Assembly: GCA_002378125.1 (NCBI GenBank)
Contig: DFRF01000053.1
Span: 1-5,775 of the forward strand
DNA length: 5,775 bases
Source: Rhodospirillaceae bacterium UBA3470
GTDB taxonomy: Bacteria > Pseudomonadota > Alphaproteobacteria > Rhodospirillales > Casp-alpha2
Direction of reading: 5' to 3'
Shown here: piece by piece, positions 1-5,465 of the stretch
How the letters are laid out: each line of letters begins with the position of its first letter
Position numbering within the stretch: the first letter of the stretch is position 1
Notes under the pieces: generated by a model
The model's input: the letters and a program-made list of their open reading frames with translations, nothing else
Told to the model about the DNA's origin: nothing
Database searches by the model: none
Made by a program: the position numbers and the translations under genes

Positions 1-456
1 GGACTGCTCGGAGAATCGCTGGACAATTTTGCCGATGCGGCAGTATACGCAATAGCCCTTTATGCGGTTGGGCGTGGGGTGAAAATGCAAGTGCGCGCCG
101 CCCACATTGCTGGTGTACTCCAGCTGATTCTAGCCATAGGCGTACTTGCGGAAGTGATGAGACGCTTTGCATTTGGGAGTGAACCTGAATCGCTGGTTAT
201 GATGGCTATCGCGTTCGTCGCAATGATTGCCAATATCAGCTGCCTTCTTCTCATATCCAAACATCGAGAGGGCGGGGCGCATATGAAAGCGAGCTGGATC
301 TTCTCCGCCAATGACGTGGTCGTTAACATGGGAGTCATTACCGCCGGCGCCTTGGTCGCGTGGACCGGATCTAATTACCCGGACCTAATTATCGGCACGA
401 TCACGGGTGTGATTGTGCTGAACGGTGCCAGGCGGATTCTGGCGCTTAAGAGCTAG
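1..456 (+). CDS. CDF-like cation transporter, short form, 3' part (5' end outside window)
   Basis: The frame is open from base 1 and gives 151 residues ending in TAG at 454-456; the start codon lies to the left of the window. The protein is almost entirely hydrophobic, with about four to five membrane segments visible. The fragment opens with GESLDNFADA, which matches the acidic metal-site helix of cation diffusion facilitators (Asp8 and Asp12 of the fragment). A second polar cluster, SANDVVVN (Asn104, Asp105), sits where CDF proteins carry their second pair of metal ligands. It ends shortly after the last helix (RRILALKS), so it lacks the cytoplasmic C-terminal domain of ordinary CDF proteins. 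From memory, roughly 200-residue CDF-like proteins of this kind are often found beside czc-type genes. The inferred role is export of divalent cations to the periplasm; metal specificity is unknown. The internal ATG at 79 lies after the first metal motif and is not the true start. Confidence 0.85.
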   Translation, partial: GLLGESLDNFADAAVYAIALYAVGRGVKMQVRAAHIAGVLQLILAIGVLAEVMRRFAFGSEPESLVMMAIAFVAMIANISCLLLISKHREGGAHMKASWIFSANDVVVNMGVITAGALVAWTGSNYPDLIIGTITGVIVLNGARRILALKS

Positions 457-469
457 CACCGTTCGGCGC
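415..469 (+). repeat. 14-bp inverted repeat straddling the stop codon of the CDF-like gene
   Basis: GTGCTGAACGGTGC at 415-428 pairs with GCACCGTTCGGCGC at 456-469. Counted by hand, this gives 14 base pairs of which two are G-U. The central nine (420-428 with 456-464) are perfect. The 27-base loop contains the end of the coding sequence, and the first base of the right arm is the last base of the TAG stop. No T-run follows, so it is not a classical intrinsic terminator. It could still define or protect the 3' end of the mRNA. Confidence 0.5.
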
Positions 470-470
470 G

Positions 471-501
471 GCTCGGCGAGAATGGCTTGAGGGTGCCGAG
501 C
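471..501. terminator. Possible hairpin between convergent genes (weak)
   Basis: GCTCGGC at 471-477 and GCCGAGC at 495-501 form a perfect 7-bp GC-rich stem with a 17-base loop. It lies in the 59-base gap between the plus-strand transporter (stop at 456) and the minus-strand small gene (stop at 516), where a two-way transcription stop would be expected. Neither strand shows a T-run after the stem. A competing 5-bp stem (495-499 with 506-510) is also possible. The position supports a terminator more than the sequence does. Confidence 0.25.
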
Positions 502-515
502 GCTGTCGGCCCCGC

Positions 516-716
516 TCACTCCGTATCGTCACGGCCTATTCTCAAGCCCGCGGCATGAGTGCAACCTCGCAACCTCAGCACCGACCAGAGCATCCCGCCG
601 AGCCCAATAAGAGGGGCCAAATAGACAGCGCGGTCAGTGTACAGATTCATGGCCAGACTGGTGAAAAACATCAACGAGAAAATGACGAGGAACGCACAAA
701 GCGCCTTTTTTTGCAT
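516..716 (-). CDS. Small two-helix membrane protein, unknown function
   Basis: This is a 66-residue protein that I do not recognise. The N-terminus MQKKALCAF is basic and is followed by a hydrophobic stretch at about residues 6-24. A short polar link (NLYTDR) leads to a second hydrophobic stretch at about 30-48, and the tail is basic to acidic (RLRGCTHAAGLRIGRDDTE). This predicts an inner-membrane hairpin with both ends in the cytoplasm. A good Shine-Dalgarno GGAG (plus-strand 722-725) sits five bases before the ATG and is the best evidence that the frame is used. It is the last minus-strand gene, about 35 bases past the end of the broken STAS-like gene, and converges with the plus-strand transporter. 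It could be a small accessory protein of the metal cluster, but nothing in the sequence shows this. Confidence 0.55.
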   Translation of the reverse strand: MQKKALCAFLVIFSLMFFTSLAMNLYTDRAVYLAPLIGLGGMLWSVLRLRGCTHAAGLRIGRDDTE

Positions 717-721
717 GAATA

Positions 722-725
722 CTCC
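722..725 (-). promoter_or_regulatory. Ribosome binding site for the 66-residue membrane protein
   Basis: GGAG on the minus strand, five bases before the ATG at 716. It is the main reason to accept this small gene. A CATAAT hexamer just upstream (minus strand, ending about 12 bases before the ATG) resembles a -10 box, but it is too close to leave room for this site, so I do not call a promoter. Confidence 0.5.
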
Positions 726-751
726 AACATTATGCGCATGTTACCGCTACG

Positions 752-1026
752 TTATGTCAGCCGCGGCGCTCCCAGCTCAATCCATTTCCGGTCACCGACT
801 ACGGCGATACGGCCAAAATCTATTCAGCGAGCGATGTCCATCTTGAAATCTCCATGCATGGCGTACAAGTCCTCTTAACCTTCGAAATCAACCAGGTCAT
901 GAACCAAACCGGGCTTGCGAGCAACCGCAAACCGTTCCCGAAGCATAGCATACATGTGCTCTAAGTCGCTTCGAGACAACCTGCCACGGCATGCCAGGCA
1001 ATGACACCACTGTGCTCCTCTAGGGC
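752..1026 (-). pseudogene. Decayed SpoIIAA-like (STAS/SEC14-type) gene with frameshift and two stops
   Basis: The minus strand between the zinc exporter and the small membrane gene encodes recognisable pieces of a SpoIIAA-like protein, a small single-domain STAS/SEC14-type family of roughly 120 residues. One frame gives ALEEHSGVIAWHA down to about 988. Restoring one C there joins it to RGRLSRSDLEHMYAMLRER, then RKPGLVHDLVDFEG. TAA at 875-877 interrupts; the same frame continues with EDLYAMHGDFKMDIAR, meets TGA at 824-826, then reads IDFGRIAVVGDRKWIELGA and stops at 752-754. The blocks G-(K/R)-L-(x)n-DLE, L-x-D-x-x-x-FEG and RIAVVGD-x-KW occur in the family's order and spacing. No start codon is visible for the first piece, and the C-terminal 20-30 residues are missing or unrecognisable. 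Codon phase is otherwise kept, suggesting recent decay or sequencing error. The assignment rests on remembered family motifs. Confidence 0.7.
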
Positions 1027-1973
1027 CCCGAAAACTGTGCCGCATTGCGATCTTCGGATCGACCGTGGCCATAGAGATCGGCATTTTGATGCTGTCTGTG
1101 CTCATGCTCGAACTCCAGACTGGAATGGCTAATATCAAACTGGTCTTCCAACCGCCGCTTAATCTGGCTCTTAATGTCTTCCATTCGTGACCAGGCATCT
1201 GCCATCAACACCACATGGCAGTCGAGAGCTGGCTCACTCTCCTCCATCTGCCAGAGATGCACATGATGCACGTCGTCGACGCCCTCTACACCACGCATCA
1301 TGCTCAAAACGGATTTGCTATCGATATCCGGTGGACTTCCAAGCATCAATGTGCGAATCGGACCGCCTATCTCGGCGAAAGACAAGTAAAGGATATAAAC
1401 CGCAATACCGATCGTGATCGCCGGGTCTATCCACCACATGTCATATAGAATAATAAGTGTGCCGCTGACGACTACGGCAACAGAGGCAAGTGCATCCGAA
1501 AGATTATGCAGGAACAAAGCGCGAATATTCACACTGCCTTTCTGCATTGAATAAGTCAAAACCGCTGTCAGCGCGTCCACGACCAGCGCGATAGAGCCAA
1601 GGACAACCACCGTCCACGCCTGCACTTCGGGCGGGCTGATAATACGCATACCGCCTTCGTAAATTAGATAAATTCCAATCAAGATCAATGTAGTGTAATT
1701 AATTAAGGCAGCCACCACTTCAACGCGCCCGTATCCGAAAGTCATGCGTTCGTCAGCTGGCCGTCTTGAGATCTTGCGTGCCGCGAAGGCGATCACCAGG
1801 GCGGCCATGTCGGAAAAATTATGCAGGGCATCCGCGATCAGCGCGAGGCTTCCCGAAAGTATACCACCGACGATTTGAGCCACGGTCAGAATACCATTGG
1901 CCCAAATGGCTATGGATACACGGCGATCGCCGGTATCGGGCTCAACGTGTGCGGCTCCATGATCATGCGGCAT
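1020..1973 (-). CDS. CDF family zinc/divalent cation exporter, ZitB/CzcD-like
   Basis: This 317-residue inner-membrane cation/proton antiporter has the usual length and architecture of the ZitB/CzcD group: a His-rich N-terminus (MPHDHGAAH), six membrane helices over about residues 20-205, then a cytoplasmic ferredoxin-like domain (about 210-290). The two metal-ligand pairs are visible: HNFSD in helix 2 (His51, Asp55) and HNLSD in helix 5 (His156, Asp160). The His/Asp pairing is the pattern usually linked to zinc, sometimes with cobalt or cadmium. The C-terminal domain carries HHVHLW (236-241) and DCHVVL, and the tail is His-rich (EFEHEHRQHQ). The start is set by AAGGAG six bases before the ATG at 1973. 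It follows the GT-C gene by 70 bases with no clear terminator, so it may share its transcript. The last residues (DRNAAQFSGP) overlap the first recognisable codons of the decayed STAS-like gene in another frame, so the tail may be altered. Confidence 0.93.
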   Translation of the reverse strand: MPHDHGAAHVEPDTGDRRVSIAIWANGILTVAQIVGGILSGSLALIADALHNFSDMAALVIAFAARKISRRPADERMTFGYGRVEVVAALINYTTLILIGIYLIYEGGMRIISPPEVQAWTVVVLGSIALVVDALTAVLTYSMQKGSVNIRALFLHNLSDALASVAVVVSGTLIILYDMWWIDPAITIGIAVYILYLSFAEIGGPIRTLMLGSPPDIDSKSVLSMMRGVEGVDDVHHVHLWQMEESEPALDCHVVLMADAWSRMEDIKSQIKRRLEDQFDISHSSLEFEHEHRQHQNADLYGHGRSEDRNAAQFSGP

Positions 1974-1979
1974 AGTTTT

Positions 1980-1985
1980 CTCCTT
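1980..1985 (-). promoter_or_regulatory. Ribosome binding site of the CDF zinc exporter
   Basis: AAGGAG on the minus strand, six bases before the ATG at 1973. It fixes this start and allows independent translation despite the 70-base gap from the upstream glycosyltransferase gene. Confidence 0.75.
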
Positions 1986-2043
1986 GCGAATGGCTCAGCC
2001 GCTCAAGCCGACGAGCTGGCGGCGTCTTCTAGCTCCGCTGGGT

Positions 2044-3552
2044 TTACCGGCACGTTACAACGGCACGGTCACTCTGAGTCATCAATACGTAACGGCGATT
2101 CTCGAATATTTTCACGAACGGTGCGGACAACTGCCTCTTAAAACGATCCAGGTCGTCCGGTTGGACGGCGACATATAGCGATCTACCGGGGGAATTCTTC
2201 ACTTCTCGGAGAATCAAATCCAAACTCTTTTCTCGGACTTTTTCCTGACTGTAATAGCGGGCCGAAAAAGGCGCATCATCCAAATAGATGAGCGGAGCTG
2301 CGCCATTCTCCGGCTGCCGATAATAGCAGGCAATCAACCCCTTTTCCGTCTTTATACTTCCAGGATGCAGGTAAATCCAGGCACCAGCGACCAAAGACAA
2401 AGTCGGCACAAACAGCGCAAACGGCCACAAACATAGGTCTAGCCAGCGGGAGGTCACGCCCGAGCTTTGCATACCGCGCACCATTAGCAGCGCCATGAAT
2501 GGCAGCCCAGGAAGTACGTAACTAGCGAGAATATTTCCCGAAAAAGTAAAGAACAAACTAGGCATGAAAGCGGCTAGCAACAATAACTTGTTGTCGTCAT
2601 CACTAAGGCCACGCCGTATAGCACCAAACCCCCAATCGTCATTTCGAAGCAGCAGAAAAAGCCCGCTCAACGCCAGTGGCGACCAGGGCAGGGTCGCATA
2701 CAAGGTCAGCAGCCATATAGTTCCACGAACTTCATCATGGGCGCTTCCATAAATATCCCCAACCCAACCTGGATCCAGAAAGCGCTTAATGTGCTCTCCA
2801 ACAAGGAAATAGTCGATAAATCCCGGCGTCTTCAGTTCAGCCAACAGATACCATGGCGCCGTCATTAATAGCATCACGATGGTGCCGCCAACGACCGGCA
2901 AGCGCCTTAGGTCGCTCCAGCGGTGCGTCCACAGCAACCACAAAAATAACGGGCCGCCGACCAGAACAAAGGTCAGCGGACCTTTAGCGAGCAGCCCCAC
3001 GGCCAGACCCAAAAAGCAAACCCAGCCCCAGACCAAGCCTTCACCACGCAGGGCCAAAGCTGCGCCGGTCAGGCCTGCGGTAGTTCCCAGGCCCAGGAAC
3101 GGATCCGTCATTACGGCACCGGCGAGTACGTAAGCCAGGCTGGACGATGCAAATATCAGGCTGGTTATAAGGGCACTTTGACGACTTACCAGGCTCGACG
3201 CGTAACGCCAAACCAGCCACACCATACCCAACTGAGCCAGCCAGGCCGGAAAACGAAGTGCGAACTCGTCCCAGCCGAGAACCTTATACGACACGGCCTG
3301 AATCCAGAATGACAGCGGCGGCTTTCCCCAGAATGGCAGGCCCGGCTCAAACCAGGGAGTGATCCAGTCCCCCGATATTGCCATGCCCCGGGCAATATTC
3401 GCATAGCGCGCTTCCGTGGTATCAGTAAAGGGTAAAAAGGCCATGGAGATCCAACGACTGAGTAGAACGACCATTAGTGCGAGCACCAGCTTTTCCGTTG
3501 GCGAGCGAGGCACCAGCTTCCAGTCACGGCGATTTTCAATGGTCCCTGGCAT
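2044..3552 (-). CDS. ArnT/PMT-like GT-C membrane glycosyltransferase
   Basis: The protein is 502 residues from the ATG at 3552, typical of the ArnT/PMT (GT83/GT39-like) family. These enzymes move a sugar from undecaprenyl phosphate onto lipid A, another glycolipid or protein at the periplasmic face. The N-terminal part has the family signature: FTDTTEARYANIARGM after the first helix (acidic residues about 44 and 47, the expected catalytic loop), then GDWITPW and GKPPLSFW, whose Lys is thought to contact the lipid phosphate. A TDP motif (about 149-151) gives a further conserved Asp. Around ten to twelve hydrophobic helices run to about residue 395, followed by a soluble periplasmic domain of about 105 residues. 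A GTG at 3564 would add four residues, but GGAGG at 3558-3562 overlaps that codon and sits five bases before the ATG, so the ATG is preferred. It overlaps the GT2 gene by 17 bases, implying translational coupling. I do not assign ArnT itself, because no Ara4N synthesis genes are present. Confidence 0.9.
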   Translation of the reverse strand: MPGTIENRRDWKLVPRSPTEKLVLALMVVLLSRWISMAFLPFTDTTEARYANIARGMAISGDWITPWFEPGLPFWGKPPLSFWIQAVSYKVLGWDEFALRFPAWLAQLGMVWLVWRYASSLVSRQSALITSLIFASSSLAYVLAGAVMTDPFLGLGTTAGLTGAALALRGEGLVWGWVCFLGLAVGLLAKGPLTFVLVGGPLFLWLLWTHRWSDLRRLPVVGGTIVMLLMTAPWYLLAELKTPGFIDYFLVGEHIKRFLDPGWVGDIYGSAHDEVRGTIWLLTLYATLPWSPLALSGLFLLLRNDDWGFGAIRRGLSDDDNKLLLLAAFMPSLFFTFSGNILASYVLPGLPFMALLMVRGMQSSGVTSRWLDLCLWPFALFVPTLSLVAGAWIYLHPGSIKTEKGLIACYYRQPENGAAPLIYLDDAPFSARYYSQEKVREKSLDLILREVKNSPGRSLYVAVQPDDLDRFKRQLSAPFVKIFENRRYVLMTQSDRAVVTCR

Positions 3553-4555
3553 TACAACCTCCACGCGCCGAAGCCGCTTCCCCTCCGCGGACGGCGCTCA
3601 ACACCTCACGAACCAAATAGATCGGTCGGCGCTTAGCCTCCAGGTAGGTTTTCCCAACGTACTCCCCCAGTATTCCAAAAGTAATAAGTTGCACACCGCC
3701 CAAGCAGGTAATTAAAGCAATCAATGATGGATACCCGGCCACCTGCGCACCAAACACCATTGCCTTGAATATAATCCATAACCCGAAGCCGCCGCCAAAA
3801 ATAGCGCTAAAAACACCCATTACCGCAGCCCACCGAAGAGGCGCGATGGAAAAAGAGGTGATGCCTTCCATGGCCAGCCCAATTAAACCCGCGTAATTCC
3901 ATTTTGTCTTGCCCGCCACTCTGGCGCCGCGGTCATACTGAATCACTTCTGTAGGCATCCCAACCCAAGAAAATAACCCCTTCATGTAACGGTTTCGTTC
4001 GGGCAACTCGAGCACGGCTTGCAGACAACGCCGGCTCATCAAACGAAAATCACCCACATCCGCAGGAATCTCGCAGTCACTCAATCGATTCAATAGGCGG
4101 TAAAACAGATAGGAACTGGCGCGCTTAACCCAGCTTTCTCCGCACCGGGTACGGCGTTGCATCAGGACGACATCGACACCAGCCCGCCAAGCTTCGACCA
4201 TTTTAGGAATACACTCAGGAGGGTCCTGTAAGTCCGCGTCCAGAATAACCACCGCCTCACCGGCAGCATAGTCGAGACCGGCGGTCAATGCGGCTTCTTT
4301 CCCAAAGTTTCGACTGAGGCGCACCAGCCTGATCCAGGAATATCGACGGGACTGCTCAACCAGGTACTCATAACCATCATCCTTGCTACCGTCATCCACG
4401 AAGATGGCTTCGAAAAAAAAGCCGACCTCACGCATTACTTTATCAAGGCGAGGCAGACAAACTGGCAGTACCTCTCTCTCATTATATATCGGTATAACCA
4501 GACTAATGACCGGGACTTCAGCCTCAACCGAATAACCGCTAGAATTTTTAATCAT
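3536..4555 (-). CDS. GtrB/DPM1-like polyprenyl-phosphate glycosyltransferase (GT2)
   Basis: This 339-residue family 2 glycosyltransferase is anchored by two C-terminal membrane helices, the layout of GtrB and other polyprenyl-phosphate sugar synthases (310-340 residues). It would transfer a sugar from a nucleotide donor to undecaprenyl phosphate on the cytoplasmic side. Motifs in order: ISLVIPIYNE (17-26), FVDDGSKDD (52-60, donor binding), LSRNFGKEAALTAGLD (80-95), DADLQDPPE (106-114, metal-binding DxD), GDFRLMSR (168-175), RNRYMKGLFSWVG (187-199). Helices lie at about 240-262 and 278-300, then GEYVGKTYLEAKRRPIYLVRE, a common GtrB ending. I chose ATG 4555 because ISLVIPIYNE normally begins within the first 20 residues. 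This ATG overlaps the gtrA stop by eight bases (ATGATTAA), a typical coupling arrangement. The upstream start at 4642 would add 29 unrelated residues lying wholly inside gtrA. The sugar is unknown. Confidence 0.92.
   Translation of the reverse strand: MIKNSSGYSVEAEVPVISLVIPIYNEREVLPVCLPRLDKVMREVGFFFEAIFVDDGSKDDGYEYLVEQSRRYSWIRLVRLSRNFGKEAALTAGLDYAAGEAVVILDADLQDPPECIPKMVEAWRAGVDVVLMQRRTRCGESWVKRASSYLFYRLLNRLSDCEIPADVGDFRLMSRRCLQAVLELPERNRYMKGLFSWVGMPTEVIQYDRGARVAGKTKWNYAGLIGLAMEGITSFSIAPLRWAAVMGVFSAIFGGGFGLWIIFKAMVFGAQVAGYPSLIALITCLGGVQLITFGILGEYVGKTYLEAKRRPIYLVREVLSAVRGGEAASARGGCNARDH
3558..3562 (-). promoter_or_regulatory. Ribosome binding site deciding the GT-C start
   Basis: GGAGG lies five bases before the ATG at 3552, within the end of the upstream GT2 coding sequence. 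It covers the alternative GTG at 3564, so the shorter protein is favoured. Confidence 0.7.
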
Positions 4556-5036
4556 GGAAAACCCACTTTCTATAAAAACCGTAACTTCCAATTGCCACGA
4601 ATGCGGTAACAAAAATCTGAGCAATGCCAGCAGAAAAACCAAACCCGGAGTTAAGAGTCACGAACAGGAACAAGTTAAGGCTCCATGTCAGAATGCATGC
4701 CAGGATGTAGACCGGCACCGGACTTGGAGACACACGACCAGAAAAAGTAAAAATTTTTTGCAACGGATAGTTAGCTATGGCGCCCGCAATCGCTCCGACC
4801 CCGGTAGCCCAGGCGGGCGGAACGTCGACCGTCATTAATAGCGCCATAATCAACCAATGGACTCCCGTGGCCGCACCGCCGCAAATTAGAAAGCGTAGAT
4901 ACCTCTTTATTCGCGTTCTCCATCCGTCGTCTGGATCCGAATTGGGCGTCCCTGCTCTCGAGATTGCGCTCACCATTCTCGACATGGTCCACTGTCGCAA
5001 CCTTGTGACGGCTACCAAGGCCATTCGGAAATTCAT
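4548..5036 (-). CDS. GtrA family membrane protein, putative polyprenyl-sugar flippase
   Basis: The 162-residue protein has four predicted membrane helices (about 46-66, 74-92, 108-128, 136-154). GtrA-family features are the RYLRFLICGG entry to helix 1, the loop NYPLQKIFTFSG after helix 2 (compare NYxxxRxxTF), and the ending SYGFYRKWVFHD after helix 4. GtrA proteins are thought to flip undecaprenyl-phosphate sugars to the periplasmic side; here the partner synthase follows directly with an eight-base overlap. The roughly 40-residue polar, basic N-terminus is longer than usual, with alternative Met codons at residues 5, 18 and 21. No start has a strong Shine-Dalgarno; ATG 5036 has only a loose purine stretch upstream. 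A shorter protein starting at 4985 is possible. The gap to the PII-like gene upstream is 53 bases. Confidence 0.88.
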   Translation of the reverse strand: MNFRMALVAVTRLRQWTMSRMVSAISRAGTPNSDPDDGWRTRIKRYLRFLICGGAATGVHWLIMALLMTVDVPPAWATGVGAIAGAIANYPLQKIFTFSGRVSPSPVPVYILACILTWSLNLFLFVTLNSGFGFSAGIAQIFVTAFVAIGSYGFYRKWVFHD

Positions 5037-5089
5037 TGCTTATCTCGAACTGTCCCGGTGACATCTTAAGGACAGTGAAATCCACTGAC

Positions 5090-5416
5090 TCATTTCAAAG
5101 CGTCCTCATCGCGCTCGCCAGTATCAATACGCAAGGCGGCCTCAACGCCAGCCACAAGAATTCGGCCGTCACCCGGATGACCCTCCCCTGTCCTGGCGGC
5201 CCTCTCAATCACGATCACGACCTCCTCCACGCGGGCATCAGCGATGTCGACTTCCAGCTTTGTCATTCGTAATCGACCGTAGGCGTCGTCAATGACGCCG
5301 TGACCATAGGTCTCCAGCGGAACGGCCGCCACCGAAGGCGGCTCCGGCAGCTGCGCTAAGGCGTCAATCACCTTGTTGACCATGTTGTTTCGTACGTAAG
5401 CTTTTATCTCTTTCAT
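5090..5416 (-). CDS. PII-like (GlnB superfamily) protein linked to metal efflux
   Basis: The 108-residue protein is close to PII length (about 112). It begins MKEIKAYVR as PII proteins do, carries ARTGEGHPGDGRILV at 74-88 (the C-terminal PII signature, compare RTGKIGDGKIFV), and ends ALRIDTGERDEDAL (compare VIRIRTGEEDDAAI). The central T-loop (about 38-53) is several residues shorter than in GlnB and lacks the uridylylation motif Y-R-G-A-E-Y, so GlnD control is unlikely. One of two nucleotide-binding arginines near the C-terminus is replaced by Asp98. It starts 49 bases after the czcA stop. A PII subgroup encoded beside heavy-metal RND pumps has been described (PII-NG, from memory), and this fits it. 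It probably forms a trimer that senses a nucleotide or metal and acts on the pump; this is inference. The start is set by AAGGAG six bases before ATG 5416. The in-frame ATG at 5440 lies inside a hairpin and has no ribosome binding site. Confidence 0.88.
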   Translation of the reverse strand: MKEIKAYVRNNMVNKVIDALAQLPEPPSVAAVPLETYGHGVIDDAYGRLRMTKLEVDIADARVEEVVIVIERAARTGEGHPGDGRILVAGVEAALRIDTGERDEDALK

Positions 5417-5422
5417 TACGGT

Positions 5423-5428
5423 CTCCTT
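5423..5428 (-). promoter_or_regulatory. Ribosome binding site deciding the PII-like start
   Basis: AAGGAG, six bases before the ATG at 5416. It chooses the 108-residue protein over the 116-residue reading from 5440, and this agrees with the usual PII N-terminus MKxI. Confidence 0.8.
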
Positions 5429-5430
5429 AT

Positions 5431-5455
5431 CGGCCGCCATCGACGATGCCGGCCG
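5431..5455 (-). promoter_or_regulatory. 25-base near-perfect palindrome between czcA and the PII-like gene
   Basis: CGGCCGCCATCG (5431-5442) and CGATGCCGGCCG (5444-5455) are reverse complements except for one position, separated by a single base. As RNA it would form a stem of six GC pairs, one mismatch and three or more further pairs around a tight loop. It ends two bases before the ribosome binding site of the PII-like gene and about 10 bases after the RND stop. No T-run follows, so it is not a plain terminator. It could limit translation or set differential mRNA stability, or as DNA it could be an operator. Function is inferred only from position. Confidence 0.5.
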
Positions 5456-5465
5456 TTCTCAGATT

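Noticed and set aside
555..878. Plus-strand 107-residue frame
   Set aside because: Antisense to the small membrane gene and to the STAS-like remnant, with no membrane or domain pattern and no recognisable motif.
875..1198. Minus-strand 107-residue frame overlapping the 3' end of the zinc exporter
   Set aside because: Its first half is a shadow of the exporter in another frame. Its second half is the real frame of the decayed STAS-like gene after the inferred base loss. A 56-residue version from ATG 1045 has no ribosome binding site and lacks the family N-terminus.
1974..2043. Terminator or promoter between the GT-C gene and the zinc exporter
   Set aside because: Only short, competing 4-5 bp stems and no convincing -35/-10 pair. 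The ribosome binding site at 1980-1985 is the only supported element.
4556..4642. Extended N-terminus of the GT2 glycosyltransferase
   Set aside because: The extra 29 residues lie wholly within gtrA and precede the usual start of the family. The ATG at 4555 overlaps the gtrA stop as expected for coupled genes.
5050..5075. CTGTCC/GGACAG inverted repeat between the PII-like gene and gtrA as a terminator
   Set aside because: Only six pairs with a 14-base loop and no T-run on the minus strand; too weak to claim a transcription stop between these genes.
5417..5440. Eight-residue N-terminal extension of the PII-like protein
   Set aside because: The ATG at 5440 is inside the palindrome and has no ribosome binding site, whereas AAGGAG is placed correctly for 5416.
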